A DNA stretch of 64,000 nt, taken from contig LLCB01000112.1 of assembly GCA_001414345.1 (NCBI GenBank), positions 62,001 through 126,000 on the forward strand, written 5' to 3'. Positions 1-9,258 of the stretch are shown one piece after another. This DNA is from Hymenoscyphus infarciens (Eukaryota; Ascomycota; Leotiomycetes; Helotiales; Helotiaceae). Positions within the stretch are counted from its first letter, which is position 1; each line of letters begins with the position of its first letter. The translations under genes were made by a program, and so were the position numbers. A model generated the notes under the pieces. The model saw nothing but the letters and a program-made list of their open reading frames with translations, made no database searches and was not told the origin of the DNA.

Positions 1-1
1 C

Positions 2-397
2 CTCACTAAGGGTCCGAATGATTTCGCAGTGGGCAGCGATGGCACTGCGGAATATCGGAGCAACAGGAACCATTTCAGAGGTGCTAATGCTAATGATGGC
101 GACCTACAGAGCTCGGACGATAGCGATGATTCGGATGATGGGTTTGGGGCGGCGGGGTTTGGCGGCGAGGGTCATGGGAGGGGGCGGAGACGACTCAGTT
201 CGACGACTGAGGCGAAGAGGAGAACGAGTTTAGAGGATGATGATGAGGATGAGGTGGTGCATGTTGCGCTTGTGGAACCGGAGACTCTGAAGGAAAGTTT
301 CCCCGAGAGCGAAAAGAGTGCCCAGGGGGATGGGGATGATGGAGAGTTGGTGGAGATACAACATGCGGAGACGCAGGGTGTACTGGGGGGGAAGTGA
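2..397 (+). CDS. C-terminal part of an acidic hypothetical protein (open at left edge)
   Basis: An open frame enters from the left edge and runs to TGA at 395-397, giving about 131 residues. The protein is hydrophilic and low-complexity. It has a Ser-Asp run (SSDDSDDSDD), a Gly/Arg patch, then a Glu/Asp-rich stretch (LEDDDEDEVVHVALVEPE). There is no membrane segment or domain I recognise in the visible part, so it looks like the disordered cytosolic tail of a larger protein. No in-frame ATG is needed because the gene starts outside the window. Base composition and codon use look like ordinary genic DNA, unlike the AT-rich blocks elsewhere. I do not recognise the family. The low-complexity make-up leaves some risk that only part is coding. 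Confidence 0.5.
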   Translation, partial: LTKGPNDFAVGSDGTAEYRSNRNHFRGANANDGDLQSSDDSDDSDDGFGAAGFGGEGHGRGRRRLSSTTEAKRRTSLEDDDEDEVVHVALVEPETLKESFPESEKSAQGDGDDGELVEIQHAETQGVLGGK

Positions 398-939
398 GAA
401 GTGAGGATTTCTTTTGAGGGGTTTGGGTTTTGATGGGACGAGGGGGATTTTGTACGATAGTGGCACGAAGGACTTATATGGTGGAGTTTTTAGAGATTGA
501 GAGGGGTTTGTTTGTTGTTGGGAGTCGACTTGTACAGTACGAACTTTTGTGGTTATACTAAGATTGTTGGCGGTTTTTTTGATTTTGATTTCTTCTTCAT
601 TTTTCTCTGGCTTTCTTCATGGTGCTTCTCGGTCTTTGTTTGAAGATTCACGTGTTAGGAGGTTGGTGACCAGGTACGTGGTGCTTTTTATACGTTCTTT
701 TTCCCCCCTTCTTTGGTCATCGGGGTTGTCGATCTTTCTGGGTTGCATGTTACTCCCACTCCGGGTGATAGTGATGGACCTATCGTCGGTGTCATTGATG
801 GGAACCCCATATTTTACGTTGGTTTCAGGTCTTTCTGGGTTTGGGGGGGGGGTGGGGGGGTTGTATAGTTTGGTATGTTGGTTTTTTCCCCTATTTTTGG
901 GGTGGAGGGGGTGCCAGTCAGGAAGTCACAGTGAACAGG

Positions 940-1221
940 CTCGCGGTGAACACTCAAAGCGGCAGTAAATACTAGTTTGTTCTACATATTCTGGGAAAAG
1001 TCCAAGTTGGTTGTTCTACAACACCTGGGTTAATTGTTCCCAGTGGGGGTTTTTTTTTTCACTTTTGAATTGAATTGCCCCAGATGGAACAACGCGAGCT
1101 AGGTAAGGTAGGGCAGGATAGGATAGGGCAGGATAGGATAGGGCAGGATAGGATAGGGCAGGATAGGATAGGGCAGGGATGTATTGACGATTTACTGCCG
1201 CTTTTTAATGTCCATCGTGAG
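940..1221. mobile_element. MITE with AAAGCGGCAGTAAAT inverted ends, copy 1
   Basis: The left end (CTCGCGGTGAACA, then AAAGCGGCAGTAAATAC) recurs in reverse complement at the right end (ATTTACTGCCGCTTTTT, then TGTCCATCGTGAG). This gives imperfect terminal inverted repeats of about 35 bp. The same inner TIR motif bounds a second short element at 15982-16169. The interior is non-coding and carries a 15-bp minisatellite. hAT-like ends are possible, but I could not fix a target-site duplication. Confidence 0.6.
1111..1177 (+). repeat. 15-bp minisatellite (GGGCAGGATAGGATA)4
   Basis: Four head-to-tail copies of GGGCAGGATAGGATA, itself built from GGATA sub-units, lie inside the MITE at 940-1221. The short open frame across it encodes only the repeat and is not a credible gene. 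Confidence 0.85.
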
Positions 1222-2121
1222 ATAGGGCGAGGGTTCTTGTTTTGCGCGAGAGGAGTCTGCCATATTGCGGATTGATTCTGGTTGAAAGCAAGTGTAAAGA
1301 GTATGCAAGGACCTTGGAAAAGAGAATCATTTCTTGCTGAGGTCGAGGGGGAGCACTTGTTGATTTTGTCTAGCTATAGATAGTACCAGGGGTTGTAGCA
1401 ATTCGTGACTTCCCTTCTACGATTGCCTTGCTTCTTCTGGGATAATCAAATGGGATAATCAAAGGCAATATGAATCTAGTTGTCCCAGCTTTGTACAATA
1501 ACCGAATTGCTTTTTTGAGTCTTGGTCGAACGTTTGAGGGTGGATAGCACAATCGGAATAGTAATCTTCCACTGTCGGAGGTCTAAATTCCACCTGGGCA
1601 CTCCATAGGTTATCACACGTCTTTCAGATCTAGCACCCCACGATGTCGTGTTACCAAGCCCAACCTCATGACGACCAATTAATATCTTTAATATCGCAGA
1701 TTTGATTCGGTTGAGGGGTTCCGTGAAGCCAAGTGTCTAGATGGGAATTTTTCTGGAAGGTTGAGGATCTTATTAGCCACTACCAATGTCCACTCACATA
1801 TTTTCCTCTCTTGGCCATCATAGGCATGCTCTTGGCACACCACCAACACATTCCAAGGAAAATCCGGGGTAAATATGCTGCGCGTCCGCTGCGCGTGGTG
1901 GTTTAATTTTTTTCTAATTTTTCTTGGGTTATGTTTGTTACTTTGGCTAATATATGTTCGTCTCTCGTGTTGCCCTGATAAGAGAGAGGCGATTCAGCCT
2001 ACAATAGCTTTTCTCTATCGGCAAATCTATACACCCATCACCCCAACCTGCTTCACACCCAAAAACGCTGGTGGTTCGACGACAAGGCAACAGAATAGGA
2101 ATTGCCTGGCGTGTTTCCTTG

Positions 2122-2129
2122 TTTATAAG
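2122..2129 (+). promoter_or_regulatory. TATA-like element upstream of the cysteine-module gene
   Basis: TTTATAAG lies about 80 bp upstream of the ATG at 2209, at a reasonable spacing for a TATA box plus a short leader. Confidence 0.35.
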
Positions 2130-2208
2130 TAGGGGATTGTTTCAACTCTTTTTTACCCAAGACCAAAGTACACTCGTTAATTTTGAAGCTTAAGGAGTGG
2201 ATCTGAAG

Positions 2209-3915
2209 ATGTTGAACTCGGTATACATTCTGGTATTAGGGCTGAGTGGCACGCTTCTTGCTCTGCCGAATCCAAATACCCTTGTTGACCACACATTCGA
2301 ACCCTCAGGTACGTTATTTTTTAATTTCGTTCCTTTCCTGAAACTCCATTTTTTTGTTGGATTTCGAAGGACTGATGTACTACTAGTTAAACTGCCACCT
2401 GCATGTGGGAAGATATTGTGTCCACTGGATCAAAAAGCAATATGGGATGCCCCAGAAGCAAGATGTATATGCACCTCACTATCTGCAACGGAGGAGGTGA
2501 AGAAACTGGAATTAAGACAATCACCATCAGTTTGTGCTACGATCGAATGCTCGACTGGTTTCCATCCTCTCTATCACCCTGAAACGGAGAATTGCTCTTG
2601 TGAACGGGACCCGGACCCGGAAACATGTCCTACTATCAGATGTAGGTCTGGATATCATGCGCTCTATATCCAGGATTCTAAACACTGCGCTTGTGAACCG
2701 GATTCTACGACTGAGGAACCGCAATGTGAGATTACATATTGCGCGGGTGGAACGAAAGGACCGGTCTACGATCCAACGACGAAACTCTGTTCTTGCGAGG
2801 TTGTCAATCCTGTTCCGAATACTTGCCCGCAGATGAAATGCAAGACACATAAACACGTCGTGTTCCATCCGGAACTCAACAACTGTACCTGTGACGAGGA
2901 TTGTCCCGGTTTAGTCTGTCTCGTCACGCGAGAACCAACTTACAACGCTACAACGAATACCTGTTCCTGTGTTCTCATCCCTGGGATGGAAGGAACGCCG
3001 TCAGTGGAGGTTGAGGATCGGGATGTCATCGCGCCAGAAGATCCATCCAAAGTCCCGACTTGTTCGGAGATAATGTGTCTCGATGAAAAATATCCTTTTT
3101 TCAACACGACGACGCAATCTTGTCAGTGTGTGTGGAGGACTGGAATGGAACCAGTCCCGACTAGACCGCTTTGTGGGGAGACGATGTGTGAGGCGGAGAA
3201 GGAACCGATTTATAACATGAGTAACGGGCTGTGTTATTGTGAATGGCTTCCGCCGTTTTTCGACCAGCGGGGGAGACTTATTGCTCCGACGAGACTTACT
3301 GATGAGGAGGGGATCAGTACGGTGTCTTCATCTGGAGCTTTACCGACGAAAACTAGGATTCCGACTCCGTTACCAAGTCAATGTCCGAATATGGTTTGTG
3401 TTAGCGAGAAATACGTGGTTTACAATCCGAAAACAGCGAGCTGTTCTTGTGTCTGGCTCCCGGGCAGGGGACCTTCCGCTATACCAAGTTTGAATTCCAG
3501 AATTTCTGTCGATCCATGTGCTGAGAAGAATTGTAACGTGGGGTTTCATCTAGTCAACCACGCAGAAACACAGAGTTGTGCTTGCGAATCTATCCTAGGA
3601 AACTCGACTACGATCTTACCTACTTCGATTTTAACAATAACGACAAAACCGCATCTCCCAACTCTTTCACTCGTGTCAATACCTACCTCCGCATCACTAC
3701 CAGATCCAGAATCCATACCGGCTTGTTACAATATCACGATTATGGATTGGATTCGCTGTCCTGGCACTAATGAACCCGAGGTTTGGAGCTCGGATGGACG
3801 GGGTTGTATTTGTAGGGAGGGGGGAACTACTACTATTACTTCCAAACCAACAACCACCAAAACGACAAGCTCAACTTTCTCGACCAGTACGGCGACGAAA
3901 AATAACAAAGACTAG
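2209..3915 (+). CDS. Secreted protein of repeated four-cysteine modules
   Basis: The start ATG at 2209 opens a typical signal peptide (MLNSVYILVLGLSGTLLALP). A 78-nt intron is likely at 2309-2386 (GTACGT donor, CTGAT branch site, CTAG acceptor). It is in frame and stop-free, so retention would also be readable. The mature part has about eleven copies of a module of the form C-x4-C-x(10-14)-C-x-C, such as CSEIMC...CQCV, CPNMVC...CSCV and CGETMC...CYCE. Each has an aromatic or Asn/Thr-rich middle (YNP, FNTTT, YHPE) and many N-glycosylation sequons. Thr/Ser/Pro-rich linkers separate the later modules. The frame ends at 3915 in a Thr/Ser linker. A further intact module follows in another frame at 3917-4075. 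The module resembles repeated Cys-rich segments in fungal secreted or cell-surface proteins, but I cannot name a family. A role at the cell surface or as an effector is inference only. Confidence 0.7.
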   Translation: MLNSVYILVLGLSGTLLALPNPNTLVDHTFEPSGTLFFNFVPFLKLHFFVGFRRTDVLLVKLPPACGKILCPLDQKAIWDAPEARCICTSLSATEEVKKLELRQSPSVCATIECSTGFHPLYHPETENCSCERDPDPETCPTIRCRSGYHALYIQDSKHCACEPDSTTEEPQCEITYCAGGTKGPVYDPTTKLCSCEVVNPVPNTCPQMKCKTHKHVVFHPELNNCTCDEDCPGLVCLVTREPTYNATTNTCSCVLIPGMEGTPSVEVEDRDVIAPEDPSKVPTCSEIMCLDEKYPFFNTTTQSCQCVWRTGMEPVPTRPLCGETMCEAEKEPIYNMSNGLCYCEWLPPFFDQRGRLIAPTRLTDEEGISTVSSSGALPTKTRIPTPLPSQCPNMVCVSEKYVVYNPKTASCSCVWLPGRGPSAIPSLNSRISVDPCAEKNCNVGFHLVNHAETQSCACESILGNSTTILPTSILTITTKPHLPTLSLVSIPTSASLPDPESIPACYNITIMDWIRCPGTNEPEVWSSDGRGCICREGGTTTITSKPTTTKTTSSTFSTSTATKNNKD

Positions 3916-3916
3916 C

Positions 3917-4075
3917 TCTTCAAAGCCCACGCCAACGGGTGGGGCGGGGGATTGTAGGGGGATCTTTTGTATTAGTGAGCAGAGACCGGTTTGGGATGAG
4001 GAGGAGGGACGGTGTGTTTGTGAGTGGATTGAGGGGTTTGGACCTGGGGGTATTTATGGTCCTAGTGTTGTTTGA
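3917..4075 (+). pseudogene. Out-of-frame twelfth cysteine module of the preceding gene
   Basis: Read one frame over from the upstream gene, this stretch continues the Thr/Ser/Pro linker and then encodes another full module: CRGIFC, a Trp-Asp-Glu-rich middle, CVCEW, then a Gly/Pro tail. It stops at 4073-4075. A net single-base shift between about 3887 and 3915, near an A-run, would put it in frame with the upstream protein. The only obvious GT...AG pair there (3887-3915) is 29 nt, too short for a fungal intron and in the wrong phase. This is either a real frameshift that shortened the protein or a sequencing/assembly error. Confidence 0.6.
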
Positions 4076-4090
4076 GTATTTTTCTGTTTT

Positions 4091-4168
4091 TCTCGTCTCG
4101 TCTTGTCTCGTCTTGTCCTGTCTTGTCTTGTCTCGTCTCGTCTTGTCTTGTCTTGTCTTGTCTTGTCT
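4091..4168 (+). repeat. Pentanucleotide microsatellite (TCTTG/TCTCG)n
   Basis: About 15 head-to-tail copies of TCTTG with TCTCG variants follow the stop of the detached cysteine module, in what would be its 3' flank. Confidence 0.9.
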
Positions 4169-5145
4169 GAGTGACTGGGGTGGTATTTCCTAGGCTCTAT
4201 TCGAAATTCTAGTATTGCTGTTCTTTTATATAGCTAGCCAAGCGAGGTGTTCAAATCTCGTATCAAAAAAAGCCTTTTTAAGAGGGGGTTTTGGAGAGGG
4301 GATTCTTTTGTAGAAAGATGGAATTTGTTTGATTATCTTTTTGGGGGTGGATGGTTGGGGGTGGATGGTAGTACTCATGAATTTATTGGTAGTTCATTGT
4401 GCTAGCCCCATTTGCAAATTGTTTTTCCCCGCCTTGTTTTCGGGGAAAGAGGCTTCTAGATATTGTTTGTAAAAGTCGCCCTACAAACTGGGAAGGTGCT
4501 GAAGAAAACTTAGAAAAGCATCGGCGTATGTTCAAGTGAAATGCGGTGTAATTTGGTATATACAAACAAAAACAATGGCTATTTGTAGGGTATCCAAGAA
4601 TAGCTGTTACAGCTATTCGCACATTGCCTACGAATAGCCATGGAAAAGGATCATCAGTTGTTTCTGGAAATAGTTAGAGAGAAAATGATAGTGGGCTACT
4701 TCTAGGCTAACTAACCGGGAATAGGTAGATGAAAAAGATACCGCTATCCGTGGGTTTCCTAGGAAGAACTGCTGCAAGAATGTTCTGTTGTTCTTGGGTT
4801 ACTTGGGAGCAGATATTAGAAAAATGCTCTGTTATTTCTAGGCTACTAAGGACTGGTTGTTAAGAAGGTTATGCGGGTGCTCGTGAAAAGGGGGAAAAGA
4901 GGAAAAACTAGTTTGGTTAGAGAGGATTTAAATATGAGAAATGATAGGAGTTGAAGCAAGATATTAACCAAATAATAAACAGGAAGAATTGGAAATGCAG
5001 AAACAATCCATGTCCAAGTGTAGAGGGCAAGCCCGCGCTCCAGCGTGAATAAAATTTGCTTAGATATATTATTTATTTCGAACTACCAATATTACCGTTT
5101 TTAAGTATAGCTTTGTATAGCCTATGTAAGATACTGACTGTTTAG
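4169..5145. other. Intergenic, no gene seen; one compound palindrome
   Basis: No open frame here has supportable coding character. The one structured item is the nested palindrome at 4575-4641. Composition becomes AT-rich after about 4940 as the transposon is approached. Confidence 0.5.
4575..4641. repeat. Compound palindrome (hairpin within hairpin)
   Basis: Outer arms ATGGCTATTTGTAGG (4575-4589) and CCTACGAATAGCCAT (4627-4641) pair with one mismatch. Between them lies a second perfect palindrome, GAATAGCTGT-T-ACAGCTATTC (4598-4618). The whole could fold as a nested stem in DNA or RNA. No function is indicated. Confidence 0.7.
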
Positions 5146-5297
5146 TATGGTGGCTGTTAACAACCCTCTCAGACATTTTAGAAAATCGACTTTTTAGTAT
5201 ATTAGCGCCTAAATATATAATAATTCAAAGTACTCTACTACTACCTTTTATACTTAATTATACTTTAAAGTTAAGAGAATTATATATTAAGGCTATT
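5146..5297 (+). repeat. Left terminal inverted repeat of the 5.1-9.0 kb transposon
   Basis: It pairs with 8846-8986 on the opposite strand. Most differences are C/T or G/A transitions, and there is a short extra segment near 5195-5203. Confidence 0.8.
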
Positions 5298-7649
5298 CGA
5301 TTATACTAAAATTATATATACTCGATTATTATAAGAGTTATAGTTGTTAAAAAGGTACGATTTAAGGTTCTTGCTCTTATATATCTTATACTCTAGATCC
5401 TACTATTATCCTCTTACTACTACTTTTATATACTTATAGATTCGTAATTCTCTTCTATATACTTCTTTTATATACTATTACTATTATACCTTTTTATCTT
5501 ATCTATAGAAAGCTTATTAGTAGTGTCTTTTATAGTAAATATAGCTATAACTAAAATACTACTATATCTTAAGCTAAGCTCTAAAAGCCTTAAATTTAAA
5601 AGGAACCTACTATAAAATTTAAAGGTATTTCTAAGAGTAAGAAAGCAATTGAATTACTCTTCTCCTCTAATAATAAGTACTAGCGAGATTATAATAGTAA
5701 TAACTCCTCTACTACTAATTTATTAAAGTTTAGAGATTATATTAAAGAGGCTATTAAGCTAAGAAATAAGGCTAAAAAGAAGAATAAAGCTATAAAGGAT
5801 TAACTTAAAGAGAGAGACGACTTTAGTCTTAATCTTTACTATTAAAAGAAGGCTACCTTCTACTAAACTATTTATATATAGTTATATAAACGTCTTCTAA
5901 AAAAGGCTACTTTTATAGGTGTTATAGTAACCTATTAATTTAAGAAAGAGGTACTAATTAATACTAAAGACTAGGTTAATAAGTTTTTATAAAAACTTAT
6001 TAATTTATTAGACATATATATTAAGTATAATAAAGTATATTAAAAGGTACTATAAGAAGAGTTTAATAGTAGAAAGGCTAAATTTAAGATCTTAATAAGT
6101 AGTACTTAGCTTATAGTAATCTACGTCTTTAAAGAAGTAGATATAGAGGATAGTATAATAGTAGCTGATCTTAAGAGCGTATATAAGCCTAAATAAGTAA
6201 TATATATCTTCTTTCTAATAATTTATAAAGAAGAGTTACTATTTATTAAAGAGAAGAAACTAAAGCTAAAAAAGAGTAAGAAAGTATTATTACTATTACT
6301 AGTAATTTATAAGACATCTACTAGTAAAAGGTTAGCTTAATTATTATCTTCGTCTAAAGATTTAAACTTATTAAATTCTAAGACTAAATCGCTTATTAAA
6401 AAGACTAAATTAAAGCTTTTAGTAGAAGAGGATAAGCTAGTTAAATTCAAGGCCTTAGAAAAGATATTACTAGTAGTAAAGAATAAGGTAGTAAAAGATA
6501 AGATAGTAAAGAGTAAGCTAGAGGTTAATTATAAAAGTATAGAAAAGAGGTTATCTTATACTCCTAAGTGATTTAAACCTCTTATATACTAGTATTAAGT
6601 CTTAATTTTAGTTAGAATTTATTTAAAATAGAGTTTTCTTCTTTTAGTATAGTAACGTTAATATTTTATCTATCTTTTATTTCTTTTATTTTAAATTAAA
6701 AATAAAAGCTATTTAGATATAAATAAACACTTTCTCTTATAAAAAGTATTTAATTAGACGTTATTATAATACTTTAAAGTAGCTCTATAATAAGTAAGGT
6801 TATTAATAAGTTTCCTCTACTTTCTAAAAAATTACATTATATAACTCTAATATTATATTAACCTCGTTAGAACCTTACTCTATTATAGGTTTAAAAATAA
6901 TTATATACTAAAATCAATTAACTTTATATTTAAATTACATTTCTTTTATATTTCTCTCTTATTTCTCTTATATTTCTACTTAGTTCTTTTAAATAGCTCT
7001 TAGTTATAATAATTAGCCTAGTAAAGTAGATAGTAGCTAGAGAAGAGTTATATAATTTATATATAATAAAAAGAAAGCCTCTTATATATATAATAGAAAG
7101 GATAGCTACTAAAGAGTTAATTATAAAGTAAGTTAAATTTACTCTATTACTATAAAGTAAATATATACTAATATTTAATAGTAAAAAGACTTTTTAATAT
7201 AAGTTTAAGGCCTAGAACTTTCCTATAAAAATTCCTAATATTATTAATAATCTAAAGGCTATTTAATTAGCTATAAAGTTATAGTATAAGGACTTTACTT
7301 ATAAGAAAATCCTATATACGCTTAATTAATTTAAGAATATACTAATATCTAATTAATAGCTTTAAAGGCTTTAAATATATTAAAAGCTTCTACTTCGTTA
7401 AATAGAACCTCTTATACTTAAGTAAGATACTACTCTTATTAATACTATTATAAATAAATTTAAATCTAGCTAAGTAACCTAATATAGCTATTATACTATA
7501 TATATTTACCTTTGTTATAAGCTAGGCTTTTTTATTAGTAAAAGAGAGATTACTTAATTAAATTAGTAGATAGTATCTATATCTACTAAGGCTAAGAAGA
7601 ATATTCTTAAGAGAGTTTATAAATAGTTTATTATTAAGAGACTAAATTA

Positions 7650-8240
7650 AATATAAAGCGTTAATAACTATAATAAATTATTCTCTTATAGCTTCTAAAT
7701 ATATAGATTTATTAATATCTACTTATATAAGATATTAGGATATTTTATTAGCCTTTCTAACTATACCTAGGTTATAGTTATAAAATACTACTTTTAATTA
7801 ATATATAAATATAGCTTCTTAAAAGTAGTATAAGTAGATAAAGATATAAAGACTCTTTTAATAGTAATATACTATCTTCTTTTATAATACTAAAAGAAGC
7901 TTAATTTAAGAATATTAAAGACCTAGGTATATAGTACTTCTACTAAAAACTAATATATTAAGTAATAGTAGTATACTCTAATTAATTAATAAACTTCTTA
8001 GTAGATAGAATACTTTTAAGCACTTAAATAAAAGAGTCTTTTTAATAGCTTAAAGTATAATTAGATTATCTTATAATATATTTATATAAACGTTATCTAC
8101 TACTAGATTAATAAGTTTATTAAGACTTATAATATATACTCTATTTAAAAGCAATGTTAATAATAGTAGAAAGTACTATAAAGGAAGCTAGATAAGATAT
8201 ACGATTATTAGAATAATAATACTAGAAACTATAAGTATAA
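7650..8240 (+). pseudogene. Decayed integrase-core-like transposase region
   Basis: In the plus-strand frame, ignoring RIP-type stops, the translation keeps a spaced pattern resembling the rve/integrase-core proteins found in fungal and metazoan DNA transposons. It has a DK-like start followed by an aromatic IYxxIxxY segment, a V-D-K block near 7840, a TSTKNQ block near 7945 (family form GTSxxNxRIExWW), and an INxFxxxxNxxxI block near 8105-8145. All are heavily mutated. Long TIRs plus an integrase core would fit Ginger-like elements. The superfamily call is an inference from pattern memory, not an alignment. Confidence 0.45.
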
Positions 8241-8845
8241 GGCCGATCTAGACATATAAGAGAATCTCTAAGAGAAGGTCTCTTTTTATAATAATATTAA
8301 GTATCTTAATAATAATACTTATATAGTATATAATAAGATTAAGATAAGTTAGCTTAAAGCTAGTAATAAAGACTTTAACCTTTTTAATAAAATATAGTTA
8401 AGACTTAATAAATTATATACTCGATTTTACTTATATCTTTATATAGAATTATATACTAAGAGATACGTCTATTAAATAAAAGAATTAGTTATACTAGTAG
8501 AAGAGAAGGACCTTATTAATACTATAAAAGCTCTTATACTTAAGATAGAGGAAGAGATAGATAATAGACCTAAGTATTATAATAAAGAGTATAAATAAGC
8601 TATTATAGTATATATAGATACTAACTAGCTTTTATAAAATAACTAAGAGTAATATATTAAATCTAATAAAGAAGAAGAAGAAGAAGTAAAGAGAGATAAT
8701 AGTAGTAGAATATACTTTAAGCTTAGTCCTCTTAAATAAGTAGATTTTAGGTTATCTAAGATATTACTAAAAGAAGGGAAAATACTAGTTTTAAAGTACT
8801 AATAATATTATAATTTATTAAATATATATACTTTTAGTATACTAA

Positions 8846-8986
8846 AATAGCCTTAATATATAATTCTCTTAACTTTAAAGTATAATTAAGTATAAAAGGT
8901 AGTAGTAGAGTATATTGAATTATAATATATTTAGGCGTAAAAAGTCGATTTTCTAAAATGTCTAAGAGAGTCGCTAAGCCACCATA
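8846..8986 (-). repeat. Right terminal inverted repeat of the 5.1-9.0 kb transposon
   Basis: Reverse complement of 5146-5297. Just beyond the inner TIR, GCTAAGCC (8973-8980) and GGCTTAGC (8992-8999) form a small hairpin spanning the element boundary. Confidence 0.8.
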
Positions 8987-9258
8987 GTTTAGGCTTAGCG
9001 TTGTAATATACAGGGGTCGAGCTTTAAGGCTCCACCACCAATCAGGGCTGAGATCAACAACTTTTAACCGCAATTTCAATTGTCACCACCACTCTGTACT
9101 ACCACCACTCCCTACCGCATCGCTATCGAACATTGTCTCCCTCTACGCCCTCACGCGAACTATATCCTCACCAGCCTCCATCTATGACGAAGGCCCCTTG
9201 ATAGCTTCGTCGTCCGCTTGAGCTTTGAGCTCTCGCAGGCCATGTTGCCACGGCCACG

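Larger units (their letters stand above)
398..2120. other. Intergenic region with one MITE, no supported gene
   Basis: The short open frames here (for example 549-968 and 1875-2132) lack domain similarity and have uneven composition. The only structured content I see is the small inverted-repeat element at 940-1221 with its internal minisatellite, and poly-G/poly-T runs near 840-870 and 1045-1060. Confidence 0.5.
5146..8986 (+). mobile_element. RIP-decayed DNA transposon with about 150-bp TIRs
   Basis: The left end (5146-5297) and right end (8846-8986) are reverse complements over about 140-150 bp with scattered transitions and small indels. Shared blocks include TATGGTGGCT and AGACATTTTAGAAAATCGAC. 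The 3.84-kb body is extremely AT-rich. One plus-strand frame stays readable for long stretches but is punctuated by TAA/TAG, as expected from RIP of CAA/CAG codons. GTTTAG flanks both outer ends (5140-5145 and 8987-8992) and could be a 6-bp target duplication; TA is also possible. The right end lies about 270 bp upstream of the dlt1 start codon. Confidence 0.8.

Noticed and set aside
549..968. Open frame with hydrophobic N-terminus, 139 residues
   Set aside because: It runs into the MITE at 940, has G-run and T-run composition, and shows no conserved pattern. The hydrophobic stretch is an effect of T-rich DNA.
1075..1275. Open frame with IGQDR repeats
   Set aside because: The peptide is just the translation of the 15-bp minisatellite inside a MITE.
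4230..4260. GTTCAAATC-containing stretch resembling a tRNA T-arm
   Set aside because: The T-stem does not pair properly and no acceptor, D or anticodon arms are present upstream.
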